The notes under the pieces: generated by a model
Told to the model about the DNA's origin: nothing
Database searches by the model: none
The model's input: the letters and a program-made list of their open reading frames with translations, nothing else
Position numbers and translations under genes: made by a program
In this document: in pieces, positions 23,901 through 31,097 of the stretch
How positions within the stretch are numbered: position 1 is the first letter of the stretch
Layout: every line of letters starts with the position of its first letter
Source of the DNA: Sipunculus nudus
Lineage: Eukaryota; Annelida; Sipuncula; Golfingiida; Sipunculidae
Reading direction: 5' to 3'
Assembly: GCA_026874595.1 (NCBI GenBank)
Contig: CM049322.1
Location: 41,408,840 to 41,472,839, forward strand
DNA: 64,000 nt

Positions 23901-25074
23901 AGTTTCTCACTGTTTAGTTACAGCAAGCTGGAAAATGGCATTTACATCTACAGTACTGCTATATCTTTGTCAAGGTTATATCTACGCTCTCCCATGATAC
24001 ACACATGGCTTATCAAAGCAGAATGCTGAGACATCCTCTGTTCTGTTCACTACTTTATATACATAATATACATTTATCTATGGCAGTGTCACAGCAGCCT
24101 CACAGTACCCATGTTCCTGCATCCATGTTTACCTATGGGCCACCACCTAGGTTGACCAAGCTCACAAGCTGTACATCTCTATTCTTGGGGCCACGTTTAA
24201 CTCATTCTCTTTGGACAATTTAAAGAGAACATGGACCCCTCATTCACCTTTTCATTCACATCCCCCTACGGTGTCCTGTGACACAGGCAAATGGCCACAC
24301 AAGTCCTCCTGCGACCTTCACGGACATGATGAACCATAGAATAAGTGAGACCTAGGCTATATGACACACTTCCTACAAAAACTGGCACAACTGAGGTGTG
24401 GTCTCAGAGAAGTTGTTAGTGGTACCACTGTCAGTGATAATGCGGGTTGTCATGTTCCAATGGCAGTGGTAATACAGGTTGTAATGGTAACCTCTGTTTG
24501 GCAAAGTCTTCTCTGAACAACTGTGACCATCAAAACATTTGAAACTGATTAAATGCAATGCTTGTAGAACAGAGTGTATGCATATTAACAAATTCTGTGT
24601 AACATTGTTGCACATTTTGTCTAAGAAAACAGTACATTTGTCTGTTGTATGGAATTTTTTATTGTCTGCATATATTATCATTTAAATTCAATGTTATATA
24701 TTCAATGTAATCTTAAAACATGTAAAAAGGGGCCTTGGGTCAGTAGTGGACCAAGGTTTTAATCTTACAAGTTGATCAGTCTATAATTTATCAAACCATA
24801 ACAGAGTCTACTCAACACCCTGTAGTGTACTTCTTAAGACTTATCAAGAAATATCTTTTATTTTCAGGGGTCAGAGTTTAGCGGACCCAAGAAGACAGAT
24901 ATACACGAGAGACAGAGGCTAATACAGCTGGTACATCTGCAGGCGCAAGAAATTGAAGCATTAAAAGAAGAAATTACACTGCTCTCTAGGAAAGGAGGAC
25001 ATATTCTTCCTCCCGCACAACCCCCATTGCCGCAGGGGAGTGGCGTTCCCCCCAGACCTGTCAGTCAGAGTTAG
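2853..25074 (+). CDS. CFAP44: Cilia- and flagella-associated protein 44, C-terminal 20 exons (5' end outside window)
   Basis: CFAP44 pairs with CFAP43 in the tether complex that holds the inner dynein arm I1 motor domains to the doublet microtubules of motile axonemes; human mutations cause malformed sperm flagella (family knowledge). Coding exons: 2853-2959, 3629-3777, 4979-5252, 5942-5994, 7217-7379, 8241-8371, 9181-9368, 9851-10014, 10807-10995, 14163-14347, 16076-16223, 17015-17154, 18196-18324, 18640-18754, 19787-19973, 20540-20838, 21367-21563, 21837-22062, 23578-23712, 24868-25074. All phases join without a stop, giving 1127 residues. Residues 1-176 are the last WD40-type blades; most of the rest is charged coiled coil, broken by an acidic Ser/Asp stretch (about 775-800) followed by the conserved DVCPPGCDQ motif. 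The order of motifs matches human CFAP44 as I recall it. The missing N-terminus should hold the other WD40 repeats. Confidence 0.93.
3098..3432. mobile_element. Harbinger-like MITE, copy A
   Basis: Ends GGC...GCC flanked by TTA on both sides (3095-3097, 3433-3435). Inside are the family blocks: CAGGCAC near the left end, GGTGCCTGAGAACCATAC near the right end, GTG.GGGCGGGTG and a T-rich core. Lies in CFAP44 between visible exons 1 and 2. Confidence 0.7.
3629..3777 (+). CDS. CFAP44: CFAP44 visible exon 2
   Basis: Encodes GEFDAGYLYEVEF and the following blade up to DIPIGTMCF. The acceptor is the CAG at 3626-3628: the alternative AG at 3607-3608 would put the exon out of frame with exon 1. Donor GTACGT at 3778. 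Confidence 0.9.
4303..4882. mobile_element. Tigger-like MITE remnant interrupted by a second repeat
   Basis: The left part (4303-4350) and right part (about 4690-4880) carry the 'AAGACCACC...' unit, ending ACACAGGTTTCACTGTA. Between them, 4350-4705 matches, in reverse, the repeat at 30040-30335 and 54480-54835. This looks like one element inserted into another. Confidence 0.5.
4979..5252 (+). CDS. CFAP44: CFAP44 visible exon 3, last WD40 blades
   Basis: Encodes two beta-propeller blades including NKYLFMGMQNGQVRVH and NKFLFTAGADGNFFVYEV, the best-conserved stretch of the WD region in CFAP44 proteins. Donor GTAAGT at 5253. It is the second-longest exon of the gene in this window (274 nt). Confidence 0.93.
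5942..5994 (+). CDS. CFAP44: CFAP44 visible exon 4 (micro-exon)
   Basis: A 53-nt exon encoding KEDLDKKADDIDDPNAY. The Asp-rich linker leads from the beta-propeller to the coiled coil; the IDDPNAYS sequence is followed across the splice by IEDAKQK, as in CFAP44 relatives. Confidence 0.85.
6060..6500. repeat. Three-unit dispersed repeat with DR1 motifs, copy 1
   Basis: Three units of about 130 bp, each with TTTAATGAGGTCA. The unit junctions carry direct repeats spaced by one base: 6208-6220 AGGTCA-A-AGGTTA, 6335-6347 AGGTCA-G-GGATTA, 6473-6485 AGGTCA-G-AGGTCA (perfect). Also shared: TGGTGTC..CCA and the 'GATTTTCATGAAA' segment. CFAP44 intron. Confidence 0.75.
6618..6955. mobile_element. Harbinger-like MITE, copy B
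   Basis: Starts GGCCAAAAAAAATAAAAGGT and ends with the inverse, CCTTTTTTTTGGCC, flanked by TTA direct repeats (6615-6617, 6956-6958). The 3-bp TWA target and the long terminal inverted repeats fit PIF/Harbinger-type MITEs. Best-preserved target duplication of the five copies. Confidence 0.75.
7217..7379 (+). CDS. CFAP44: CFAP44 visible exon 5, coiled-coil start
   Basis: Encodes IEDAKQKTEYDKMMRAAEAK and on through LPSHLQLGRE, the first long charged helix after the beta-propeller. Acceptor CTTCAG at 7211-7216, donor GTAGGT at 7380. Confidence 0.92.
8241..8371 (+). CDS. CFAP44: CFAP44 visible exon 6
   Basis: Encodes the coiled-coil segment EFEMEAEIKKELERQMQEKL through AWEEEKHTIALQKLKA; ends in phase 2 at donor GTCAGT. 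Confidence 0.92.
8796..8945. mobile_element. Tigger-like MITE fragment ('aagaccacc' family)
   Basis: Contains AACCCTGTCTAAAGGACTG, TTAATAAGACCACC, ATTAAGACCACTTTGGTCCA and GTCCCACG, the internal blocks of the CAGTGAAACC-ended family. Both extreme ends are eroded. Confidence 0.5.
9181..9368 (+). CDS. CFAP44: CFAP44 visible exon 7
   Basis: Starts with the conserved RFKD motif (Arg split across the intron) and includes FLTQHEVSSFRAAKLPDDFF. Pyrimidine-rich acceptor TTTTTCTAG; donor GTATGC, a weaker but usable site. Confidence 0.9.
9851..10014 (+). CDS. CFAP44: CFAP44 visible exon 8
   Basis: Low-complexity Gly/Glu/Ala/Gln start (GAGAAGEGEGEQAAQQQDEE), then a basic helix ending VEEKKKKRAARRAQ. 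The compositional bias suggests a flexible linker that varies between species. Confidence 0.88.
10807..10995 (+). CDS. CFAP44: CFAP44 visible exon 9
   Basis: Symmetric 63-codon exon carrying one of the most diagnostic CFAP44 stretches, SKPDDDYEDPADVAAI, followed by NYVVPDHMRMNAEKARARL. Donor GTAAGT. Confidence 0.94.
11874..13869. mobile_element. 2-kb non-autonomous DNA transposon with perfect 25-bp ends
   Basis: The first 25 bases (beginning CCGTAAAAGTCGTTGCAGAA) are the exact inverse of the last 25, and TA flanks both ends (11872-11873, 13870-13871). Subterminal GCGACTTGTA motifs also mirror. There is no recognisable transposase: the longest frames inside are under 80 codons. The TA target and length fit a Tc1/mariner/pogo-type or related element. 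It fills most of the CFAP44 intron between visible exons 9 and 10. Confidence 0.8.
14163..14347 (+). CDS. CFAP44: CFAP44 visible exon 10
   Basis: Encodes MHKFKLDFNQQLLSLRDKKI, a coiled coil, then the proline-rich turn PLPEIPELHPEEVPE that is conserved in the family. The upstream intron is 3.2 kb and carries a 2-kb transposon. Confidence 0.93.
14450..14870. repeat. Dispersed repeat ('caggggaaaa' family), copy 1
   Basis: Begins with GTCTGTCTGTCCCTCTGTCT tandem tetramers, then GTGTCTGTCTGAAAAGTAAT, CATCTTCAGGGGAAAATTAA, AAGGCAAGCATGAAG and GGACATAAATTCCATGAATT. The same order appears inverted at 34000-34385. CFAP44 intron. Confidence 0.65.
15170..15335. repeat. Dispersed repeat ('caggggaaaa' family), partial copy 2
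   Basis: Repeats the right half of the element at 14450-14870: CATCTTCAGGGGAAAATAAA, GAGAAGGCAAGCATGAAGTT, GGACATAAATTCCACAAATT. It lies about 320 bases downstream in the same orientation. Confidence 0.65.
15500..15990. repeat. AT-rich block of TTCTTG/CAAGAA inverted motifs
   Basis: Roughly 490 bases with about twenty CAAGAA/TTCTTG or AAGAAAT/ATTTCTT motifs in both directions, such as TTTCTTATAGCAAGAAATTA. Many short hairpins are possible. It resembles a decayed palindromic MITE; no ends are defined. Confidence 0.5.
16076..16223 (+). CDS. CFAP44: CFAP44 visible exon 11
   Basis: Encodes KYDFTRETLLKFKEENSKRK, then a Gly/Gln/Pro-rich linker (GFGGFGGAGVPPPEPPK). Donor GTTGGT is non-optimal but keeps frame with exon 12. 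Confidence 0.88.
16661..16869. repeat. Near-perfect 209-bp hairpin (snap-back element) in a CFAP44 intron
   Basis: The left arm 16661-16757 and right arm 16774-16869 are inverse copies over about 95 bp with roughly six differences, separated by a 16-bp loop. Arm sequence includes GACATATGATACCTTAATG and CTAGCTGGTGTTGTTACTCT. No coding content. Arm identity is far above that of the other repeats here, so it is either recent or maintained. Confidence 0.85.
17015..17154 (+). CDS. CFAP44: CFAP44 visible exon 12
   Basis: Pro/Ser/Thr-rich linker followed by MTELERKIKLAEEI, the start of the second coiled-coil region. Acceptor TTCTGTAG at 17007-17014, donor GTCAGA. Confidence 0.88.
17637..17732. mobile_element. 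Fragment of the CCGTAAAAGTCG element
   Basis: About 95 bp in reverse orientation, ending GCGAGGAATTTTATGG|TA and containing TACAAGTCACACCCCGACTT, which matches the subterminal region of the 2-kb element. CFAP44 intron. Confidence 0.6.
18196..18324 (+). CDS. CFAP44: CFAP44 visible exon 13, donor site tandemly copied downstream
   Basis: Encodes LLYERDRLFKRYNDLLRMFD through FKIDIEMKNADL. The last 29 bases of the exon plus the first four intron bases form a 33-bp unit repeated three times (18296-18394). The first donor is the one that keeps frame with exon 14. Confidence 0.92.
18296..18394 (+). repeat. Three tandem 33-bp copies of an exon-intron junction
   Basis: Units 18296-18328, 18329-18361 and 18362-18394. 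Unit 1 is the end of CFAP44 exon 13 plus the first bases of its donor; unit 2 keeps a consensus donor (TTAG|GTAAGA); in unit 3 the donor has decayed to CAC|GTAATA. Each unit ends in TAA in the CFAP44 frame. Confidence 0.9.
18640..18754 (+). CDS. CFAP44: CFAP44 visible exon 14
   Basis: Encodes HVTLFEELLLLKDFEKRENV and KVDTKDQERQDQLSK. The donor, AAG|GTCATT, is weak; it is chosen because it closes phase 0 with exon 15. A hAT-like MITE begins about 45 bases into the following intron. Confidence 0.85.
18797..19013. mobile_element. hAT-like MITE, diverged copy
   Basis: Shares AAACTGTGCACTAAATGAG, TATATAGTTGTGCCTT and the right end ATTCAATCGACTGTGG with the element at 50541-50724, but has an expanded (TA) core and an eroded left end. 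In the intron after CFAP44 exon 14. Confidence 0.6.
19787..19973 (+). CDS. CFAP44: CFAP44 visible exon 15
   Basis: Encodes the highly conserved core FTTSLGENNKFADYLTKVFK followed by a Lys/Arg cluster (KKKIKRVKKK). Acceptor TTTCAG, donor GTACAT. Confidence 0.93.
20026..20050. repeat. (CA)n microsatellite
   Basis: ACACACAC run in the CFAP44 intron after exon 15. Similar short (CA) runs are at 42422-42440 and 48317-48346. Confidence 0.85.
20540..20838 (+). CDS. CFAP44: CFAP44 visible exon 16, acidic stretch and CPPGCD motif
   Basis: Longest coding exon (299 nt). It begins with a Ser/Asp/Glu-only tract, then YDLDVCPPGCDQTLYDNTCA and the helix REKRLDIEELLAEEKK. Acidic tract plus CPPGCD is a signature of CFAP44. 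Confidence 0.95.
21367..21563 (+). CDS. CFAP44: CFAP44 visible exon 17
   Basis: Encodes LNELDVVVTLKLHQIQYMVN and LPQDLSQCLVFESLGVVQLQ, a conserved block. The donor GTAAGG is followed within 10 bases by a 37-bp minisatellite. Confidence 0.93.
21571..21700 (+). repeat. 37-bp minisatellite, about 3.6 units
   Basis: Units start at 21571, 21608, 21645 and 21679, consensus ATGGACTGGTCCCCAGTCAY plus AAAATACTCTGTTAATC. Each unit contains the inverted pair GACTGG/CCAGTC. Begins seven bases after the splice donor of CFAP44 exon 17. Confidence 0.85.
21837..22062 (+). CDS. CFAP44: CFAP44 visible exon 18
   Basis: Encodes the MMLQKFGRIVDLEKLETVTV block, in which KFGR(I/V)(V/I)DLE is strongly conserved, then coiled coil to QLVEWE. 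Donor GTAGGG. Confidence 0.93.
22200..22330. repeat. Dispersed repeat with 'cagcggttatac' end, copy 1
   Basis: CACGCAGCAGTTATACACTG and GGCCTGAACACCAGGGTGCG, shared with 54210-54310, 52340-52470, 23020-23165 and 43075-43235. CFAP44 intron 18-19. Confidence 0.45.
23020..23165. repeat. Dispersed repeat with 'cagcggtta' end, copy 2
   Basis: CATTGGTCTGATTACATTGG, GGGCCCTGGTGGTGAGAC, AAAGCAGCGGTTAACATGAA and CTGCAGTGTATAACAGCTGT; inverse and direct relatives lie at 52340-52470 and 43075-43235. Confidence 0.5.
23578..23712 (+). CDS. CFAP44: CFAP44 visible exon 19
   Basis: Symmetric 45-codon exon of heptad-like coiled coil (NRIEEAKDHITDLIRENTNR, then RLDQLNMLLAEKKEFEKAL). T-rich acceptor TTTTTTTACAG. 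Confidence 0.92.
23713..24867. other. CFAP44 intron before the last exon, nothing recognised
   Basis: A 1.2-kb intron without repeats that recur elsewhere in the window. Confidence 0.5.
24868..25074 (+). CDS. CFAP44: CFAP44 last exon and stop
   Basis: Encodes the C-terminus: GPKKTDIHERQRLIQLV, then ALKEEITLLSRKGGHILPP and a short Pro-rich tail. Stop TAG at 25072-25074. The RKGG..LPP sequence near the end is shared with the human protein as I recall it. The nearest AATAAA not inside a repeat is at 26086-26091; the poly(A) site is unproven. Confidence 0.94.
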   Translation, partial: GSEFSGPKKTDIHERQRLIQLVHLQAQEIEALKEEITLLSRKGGHILPPAQPPLPQGSGVPPRPVSQS

Positions 25075-25279
25075 TCAATGACAAACCAAGTGCTATGCAA
25101 TGTAATATAATTAATGCATTTTATCATCATCAAGTATTGTTGAAGACAGTTGTGGACAAAATGCACCCACTGAAGTTTTATCGCAAATGTTTCACTGTGA
25201 TATCAAACATTCCAATCCTGTGATTTTGATGCCGTCCGCAATGTTTATGTGTAGCAACAGCTCCGTCCAAAAAGAACTA

Positions 25280-25556
25280 CTGTACAATTCCTTGCAGAAG
25301 TCACAGCTTGTACTAGGAATTCAAATTCTAAAAACCAGGATTTTAAGGCAAAATTGGGCTCTGTCTTGTAATAATACTTATACCATCAAAGTATGATTTC
25401 CTGGTACACGGGACAATGTCAGTTGAGCAATAAATTTGGGGTTCCTTCACCACGGTCTTGAGAAACATCTTTTCTTAATGACTTGTCCCAATTTGGAACC
25501 TAAAAGTCAGGGCGAGACTTGTAATAAGACTGCGACTTCTGCAAGGAATTTTATGG
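25280..25556. mobile_element. Internally deleted copy of the CCGTAAAAGTCG element
   Basis: A 277-bp relative of the 2-kb element at 11874-13869: diverged ends (CTGTACAATTCCTTGCAGAA; inverse CCATAAAATTCCTTGCAGAA), TA on both sides, and the same subterminal blocks (CTTGTACTAGGAA, GTCAGTTGAGC). It lies 205 bases after the CFAP44 stop and so probably within its 3' UTR; an AATAAA at 25421-25426 is part of it. Confidence 0.75.
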
Positions 25557-26085
25557 TATTTGAACTTATCACAAAAATGTGATGCAGACCTTCATGCTTT
25601 GATGACATGCTCTCTTTTTCCTGGACAACATATCGTACACATGTGCCAAGAGTGATGCCTGCCACCAACTTTTATCAGAGGAAATATATTTTATACATAG
25701 TACATCAGTAACATATCAATCTATCATCCTCCTGATTGAAATTTTGCTGAATACAAGCCACTTGATTTGAACTTGACAGAAGACTGTAATGCATAAGATG
25801 TGTTTATGATGTAATATCAATTTACATGCTTTTAAAGCCATAAACTGTTTATGTTTACATTGTTGAACAGAGTTGTCATGGATACATTGCCATGGGTACC
25901 CCCATGTGATGCCCAGCATATGTATCCAATGGAAGCAAAGCTGGAACTTTTCTCCTGAGAAGAGTTAATTGTTAAAGATATATTATATTGCACATGACCA
26001 GACACAATGTTAAATACAACCTCTGCTAAAAAAAAGATCTTTTCTGTCCCCTCTGCATTTCAGTGTTCATCATTTCTAGGTTTAT

Positions 26086-26091
26086 AATAAA
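26086..26091 (+). terminator. CFAP44: Candidate poly(A) signal for CFAP44
   Basis: AATAAA about 1.0 kb after the stop codon and outside recognised repeats. Not confirmed; an AATAAA at 25421 inside the transposon relic is an alternative. Confidence 0.3.
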
Positions 26092-26736
26092 CATTATACA
26101 CAAAAATTTTACTTAAGTTCTCTGGAATTTGGAAGTCCAGGGCAGTAACCTTTTAGCATGCAAATCCTTTTGCCAAGGGTAGTTTACCATACACATTAAA
26201 ATGTTTATACAGACTGAATACAGTGAATGTATGTTGAGGACTTAACTATCATTCCATCTGTTTGATACATATACTAGATATAAACAAGATTTTAACACCT
26301 AACCTATAAAATCAGAGCATTTGATCAGTGAGGAATTAATTTGATCAATCTATGATTTCATTGGAAACACAAGTGTACAGAGAGACCTGTTATCAGATGT
26401 TCATGGGCTTGCTCAGAGTTAAAATAATAATTCAATCCAGACATTTAAATGTGGGACCTATTTTTGTTGGTTCTTGCTATATGCCATAAATTTGTATTCA
26501 CAAGTCCATGGGGTTTTCACATGTAAGCTTGACATTCATGCCGTATACATTGTTTACATTTTACTGCAGAATTCACAGAACAAGATTCTTTATTAAAAGT
26601 GTGAAAACAGATGTCTTTATTTATTATTTCCATTGGTCATCATTCTTTATCCAAATGTTTTACTTCAACCACATATTACTATTTTATATTAGAGTTTATA
26701 ACTACAAAATAAAATCATGAGGTTAATATTTATATA

Positions 26737-26866
26737 CTGTAAAATTCCTAACTGAAGCTGCGACATGTAATATGTACTTATCCCACCAAAGTGAGCTTTC
26801 CTGGTACATAGAGCTACATCAGTTGAGAGATAATCTCGGAGTGAAGTTTCTTTTATTATATGTATC
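26737..26866. mobile_element. Fragment of the CCGTAAAAGTCG element
   Basis: Begins ACTGTAAAATTCCTAACTGA and continues GCGACATGTAATATGTACTT, GGTACATAGAGCTACATCAG, in the same order as the left end of the 2-kb element; the right end is missing. Between CFAP44 and ZDHHC23. Confidence 0.6.
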
Positions 26867-27044
26867 TTATCATATCTTATAGTATTATATCTTGCATACT
26901 ACATGTATTTGATGCCAGGGATAAGAAAATTCATTTCTTAAACAGCACAGTTTTATCCCTCTTTTCATAATATTATGTCAATAGGGGCAGCCCCAGTACC
27001 CCAACTTAAAACAAGCGCAGGAAGGATGCATAATTCCCCTGTTG

Positions 27045-27440
27045 TATGTCTTGTAACCTCTGACCTCATTAAATATGCATGAATTTTGCCTAGAATTTAT
27101 TTCAGGAGGGAGAAACTATTGGTTAATATGAGTTTCATGAAAATCCATAAAAATTTTGGCAAGTCGTCACGACACCACCAAAGTATGTCAATCCCTGACC
27201 ACATAAATATGCATGGATTGTGAGATATTATATTGGTTAACATTTCTGTCGAGTTCCATCAAAATCCATCATTCTCCAGGTAAGTTATTGTGGCGACACC
27301 ACAAAGTAGCTTGGTGACCTGTGACGTCATTAAACCTGTGTGGATTTTGCCTATAATTAAACTCGGGTGAGATGTCTGTTGACAAAAAGTTATGGTTAGT
27401 TTCGTGAAAATATGTAAAATCCCTTATAAGTTATCTTTCA
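27045..27440. repeat. Three-unit dispersed repeat with DR1 motifs, copy 2
   Basis: Reverse orientation to copy 1. Junctions at 27054-27066 (TAACCT-C-TGACCT), about 27186-27198 and 27314-27326; each is followed by CAT(T)AAAT.TGCATGGATT or close variants. Between CFAP44 and ZDHHC23. Confidence 0.72.
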
Positions 27441-28016
27441 ATTTTAGGTTAAATAACTTTTTCACACACTTTCAACAGAAAAGACAAAACAGTATTTTGA
27501 AAAAGTGATTTTAATGTGTGTAAATTAAACAAATCCTCACAAGCTCCATTCAGTAATATTTCAAAGCAATAAAAATAATTGTTCAGTTAGCCCCTATGAC
27601 AGAGTATTATTATCATAATATCTAGTGGATAATTTTTTCCAGTCATGTTGATGTGTCAATTTGCAATTTTAGTCAAATGCATTAAAACACTGGTTATGTC
27701 TGTCTGGTGACCTGTTCCAAAATCAAATAAGTCCTCATCTCATTTATGGTTTAATTGAGAATTAAAATGATTAAACTGCCCCCTGCAGGACATCCACATA
27801 CACAGATATAAAATATGTTATGGTACCAAAACTACAATATCAATTTAAAAGATACCTTTAGTGTTCCCATAAACCTCTTGCTATTCTGCAAACATCAGAC
27901 GACTGCCTCAAAATAAATACTTAACAGTTTTCAGTATACACTGTGCGTTTGTTACTTCACAATAAAAACTTGCAGTATGTTAAACATAAGACTGACAGAT
28001 ACCATTCCATGAATAC

Positions 28017-28487
28017 ATGTATGTATTACGTTATCATATTAAGTACACCCTTCATAAGCTACATATTCTTCTGTTGGAATGTGAAAGATCTGAGACTATA
28101 CATATAAATCGAAGGAAACAGTATTTACATACAGGTTCGACAACCATACTAGATAACAGACTTAGGTTTACAGAACATTTCTCTGGTTGGTGTTTCTTGC
28201 TTTATCACAGTGAATACAGCCATTACATATTATTATTAAATTACAAATCTATTAACTGCCCTCGAATGTTATCGTACAGATACAAAGGCATACATGAAAT
28301 GATGTGTCATTCAAAGTTCATGTCAGTGCTCGTGGGCAGTATGTACATTTATCTAATACACCAGGCTCATATCAGTTCATCAAGTGGTGATGGAATGCCC
28401 CAGAATGAAATTAACATTCGTGTGACATCACTGTGCCCAATGACAGGCATCACAGGGCATGTGACATCACTACACTCTGTGAGTTAA
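28017..28487 (+). other. Unassigned 156-codon open frame between convergent genes
   Basis: ATG at 28017, stop at 28485-28487, in the gap between CFAP44 and ZDHHC23. No domain, signal peptide or repeat pattern is recognised, and composition gives no clear coding signal. It may lie antisense to the ZDHHC23 3' UTR. Recorded because it is the longest frame here that is not an exon of a recognised gene or its read-through. Confidence 0.25.
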
Positions 28488-30039
28488 ACTGACAACAAAG
28501 CCGTCTATGAATATGACAAGGTGCTGGCATGCGTGTGCTTTGAAAGCAGAGTGACTTCACGGCTAGTTGTGTTGATAACATGCATGGCCCTCTGATAAAA
28601 ATATTGGACTGGTTTGTTGGTTGTTGCCTCTGTACTGGCCTTTGGGTATGTGACCTTCAGTCTAATTCAAAGACAATATGGAACAAACCGGTAAATAACA
28701 CATAAAATATAACACATCACATGTGTGCGTGAGACCTAAATTAAGATGGATTTGCATCACAATATTGTATTTTTACTTATTTTCTTTTCCCACTTAAACT
28801 TAACAATGCATTAGCATCACATACATTGGATATCCGGCTATGAGGATTAGGGTGTGGTTAAAAAAGCATTATCTTGATCTAAACATTGCCAATACATGCC
28901 AACAAACTCTCCCCATACACAGATTTAATGCCTTGACACTGTCCCGAGCATACTTTAGTATTGCATCCCCACACAACTGGGTATCACCCCAAGTTTCATG
29001 AAACAGCTCATGAGGGCTGCCATGTTTCACTAACTGAACATTTTGCGCACTAAAACCTGGACTTCTGAGGTCGCATGTCGAAATTATGGGTATACTGCTG
29101 GTAACTATAAATTTGATGTTTTGATAGATGTATAATTGTATTAAGTACCTATGGAATCTGCATTTTAGTTGCAGACTTATGGAACCCAAAACATTAAACG
29201 GTTTGCTACCCTCCCTCCTGTGTAAATCGTCTGTTTAATAATAGACAAATAATAAAGTCCATCCTTAACAGGGACTAGTGATGTTCCAAATTATTGATAA
29301 TATAAGTGATTGGTCCTTTTTATTCATAATCAATTAGTTGCAAATTTTAATTATTGATCACACACAAAATATTATGTATGCACATGCATTATGGTCATAT
29401 CATCCAGAAAAAATATGCTTATCCTGTAAAACAATAAGACACACAGCAGCAGATGGCAGTGAAACTGATCCTTGTGTAGCCTCAAACCCAGCCAATACCT
29501 TGATCATTCAGCCTGATGTACAAAGTCAGTTACAACTGGTTCCTACCATTAATAGGTACACATTTCTAATGTGCAGTTTTTTCTATCACAACACAGATCA
29601 TTTACAAAATATATAATACTGAGAAGTGGTGGAAAATACAAATATCAACAATATTCACAGGTCTTGTATGAAACAAAATTTCCTAGTTGTGAGTGAATCT
29701 GTACCATTTGGTAAACACTCAAAATGACACAAAGTACTGACCTCATACACTTTACAAGACACAGTAACTTGAAATTAGCTGTGAGATTTGTTTTTAAATG
29801 TGTGTGTCATATGTATGCATGTTACCAAATAAATTATACATCAGTCAATACCTCTTGACTTTGAAAAACAGCATTGAAGCCAGTTAACATAATATAATAA
29901 ATACAAATAACATAACTAATGGTATCCAGAACTGTTAACATTCTTAAATGAGCAATAACACAACATACTGCCATATATCTGAAAGTATATCATCCAAAAA
30001 ACAGGTTCCAGTGAAAGGTCCACGTGGACATCATATCTA

Positions 30040-30335
30040 TCTGTCCTAATGGTATGAAAGTTGTAAACTGACAGAGCAATGCATTGTCTAAAATGCCTGT
30101 TTTGTTCTACTTGGCTTGTGGTTGTTTTCCCAAGCACAAAACTATAATCTGGTTTGAAAATGAAATCGCCAATGGGGAAGTTATGGTAAATCCTGTCAAA
30201 CACCAGGTTCAGGTTTTAGCATACATATTGCTAAGTCACAGCAAATATGTCAGATATATGGTGTTCTAGCGGAGTTAAATAGAATGAGACATCTTTGATA
30301 GGTATGTTTAATTCTCACTACAAGTCAAGAATGAT
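30040..30335. repeat. Dispersed repeat H, copy 2
   Basis: GTTGTTTTCCCAAGCACAAA, AGGTTCAGGTTTTAGCATAC, TTTGATAGGTATGTTTAATTCTCACTACAAG (blocks overlapping). The same order of blocks occurs at 54480-54835 and inverted at 4350-4705. In the CFAP44-ZDHHC23 gap. Confidence 0.6.
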
Positions 30336-30552
30336 GAATTAACTGTGGGGCGGTTGTCAAGGTCACTGTGACATTCCACAGAACAAAACGACCTTCACCA
30401 GAGTTCTTGGCCCCACTTTATAGGGCAGCCATTTCGGTAAGAACATTTCGCAGAACCTAAAACAGGGTTTTCTGTAAAGCAATTTAAAAACTGCATTTGG
30501 ACAGTCATGTATTGATTTTCAGGGGTGTGGCTGGGTAGGTGTCACAGTGGTG

Positions 30553-30855
30553 ACTGTTCATGAATATTCATTGGAACAAAATCATGAGACATGATATTCA
30601 AGAAGTCACAATTTAAAATATATTAAGAAAGTCAGTCACACTTAAACTCTTATGGTTTAAAAGTTCAAGGTCAATAACTGACTTTCAGAATTTCTAAAGG
30701 TCAAGGTCACAGGGGACTAACTGAATATTCATTGGATCAACATTTCAATGAGACTTCTGAATATTCATGAAGTCAGTCCTAAATAAACTTTTATCACAAT
30801 TATCAAGTTCATTAACTGATGTTAAGAATTTCAAAAGGTCAAGGTCACAAAGGGA
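30553..30855. repeat. Imperfect ~150-bp tandem duplication overlapping the ZDHHC23 stop
   Basis: Two copies, about 30553-30718 and 30721-30855, both with GAATATTCATTGGA, 'GAATTTC.AAAGGTCAAGGTCAC' and 'GGGAC'. Three perfect TCAAGGTCA sites occur (30665-30673, 30701-30709, 30839-30847). The ZDHHC23 TGA (reverse strand, 30847-30845) is made from the last of them. Confidence 0.75.
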
Positions 30856-31097
30856 CCCCAGGATACTGTTGGCTACGTCGGTTCAACAAGAAATCTCTCC
30901 AGTTTCTCCTGAAGCCTCTGTTATTGAGGTTATTATTTACGAACACACAAACGTTAATCCATTTGTTCTGCGCTGCTCGGGCAAGCTCTTGGCCAGTCAG
31001 GTTTTGCGAGATCAGAATGATCTGCTGAATCAAAATCAATGACATCACCGCTGACAGCAAGATCGAGTAGATGGCCGCTACAAAACACAGGGAGGTC
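30845..31097 (-). CDS. ZDHHC23: ZDHHC23 last exon and stop
   Basis: Encodes membrane helix 6 (residues 363-391) and the C-terminal NNNLNNRGFRRNWRDFL motif, close to the NRGF.RNW of vertebrate ZDHHC23. The stop TGA (30847-30845) lies inside a roughly 150-bp tandem repeat, so the last few residues are repeat-derived. Confidence 0.92.

Larger units (their letters stand above)
25075..30844. other. Gap between convergent CFAP44 and ZDHHC23
   Basis: Holds both 3' UTRs (ends not determinable), transposon fragments at 25280-25556 and 26737-26866, the DR1 repeat at 27045-27440, repeat H at 30040-30335 and the tandem repeat from 30553. No RNA gene or further exon recognised. Confidence 0.6.
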
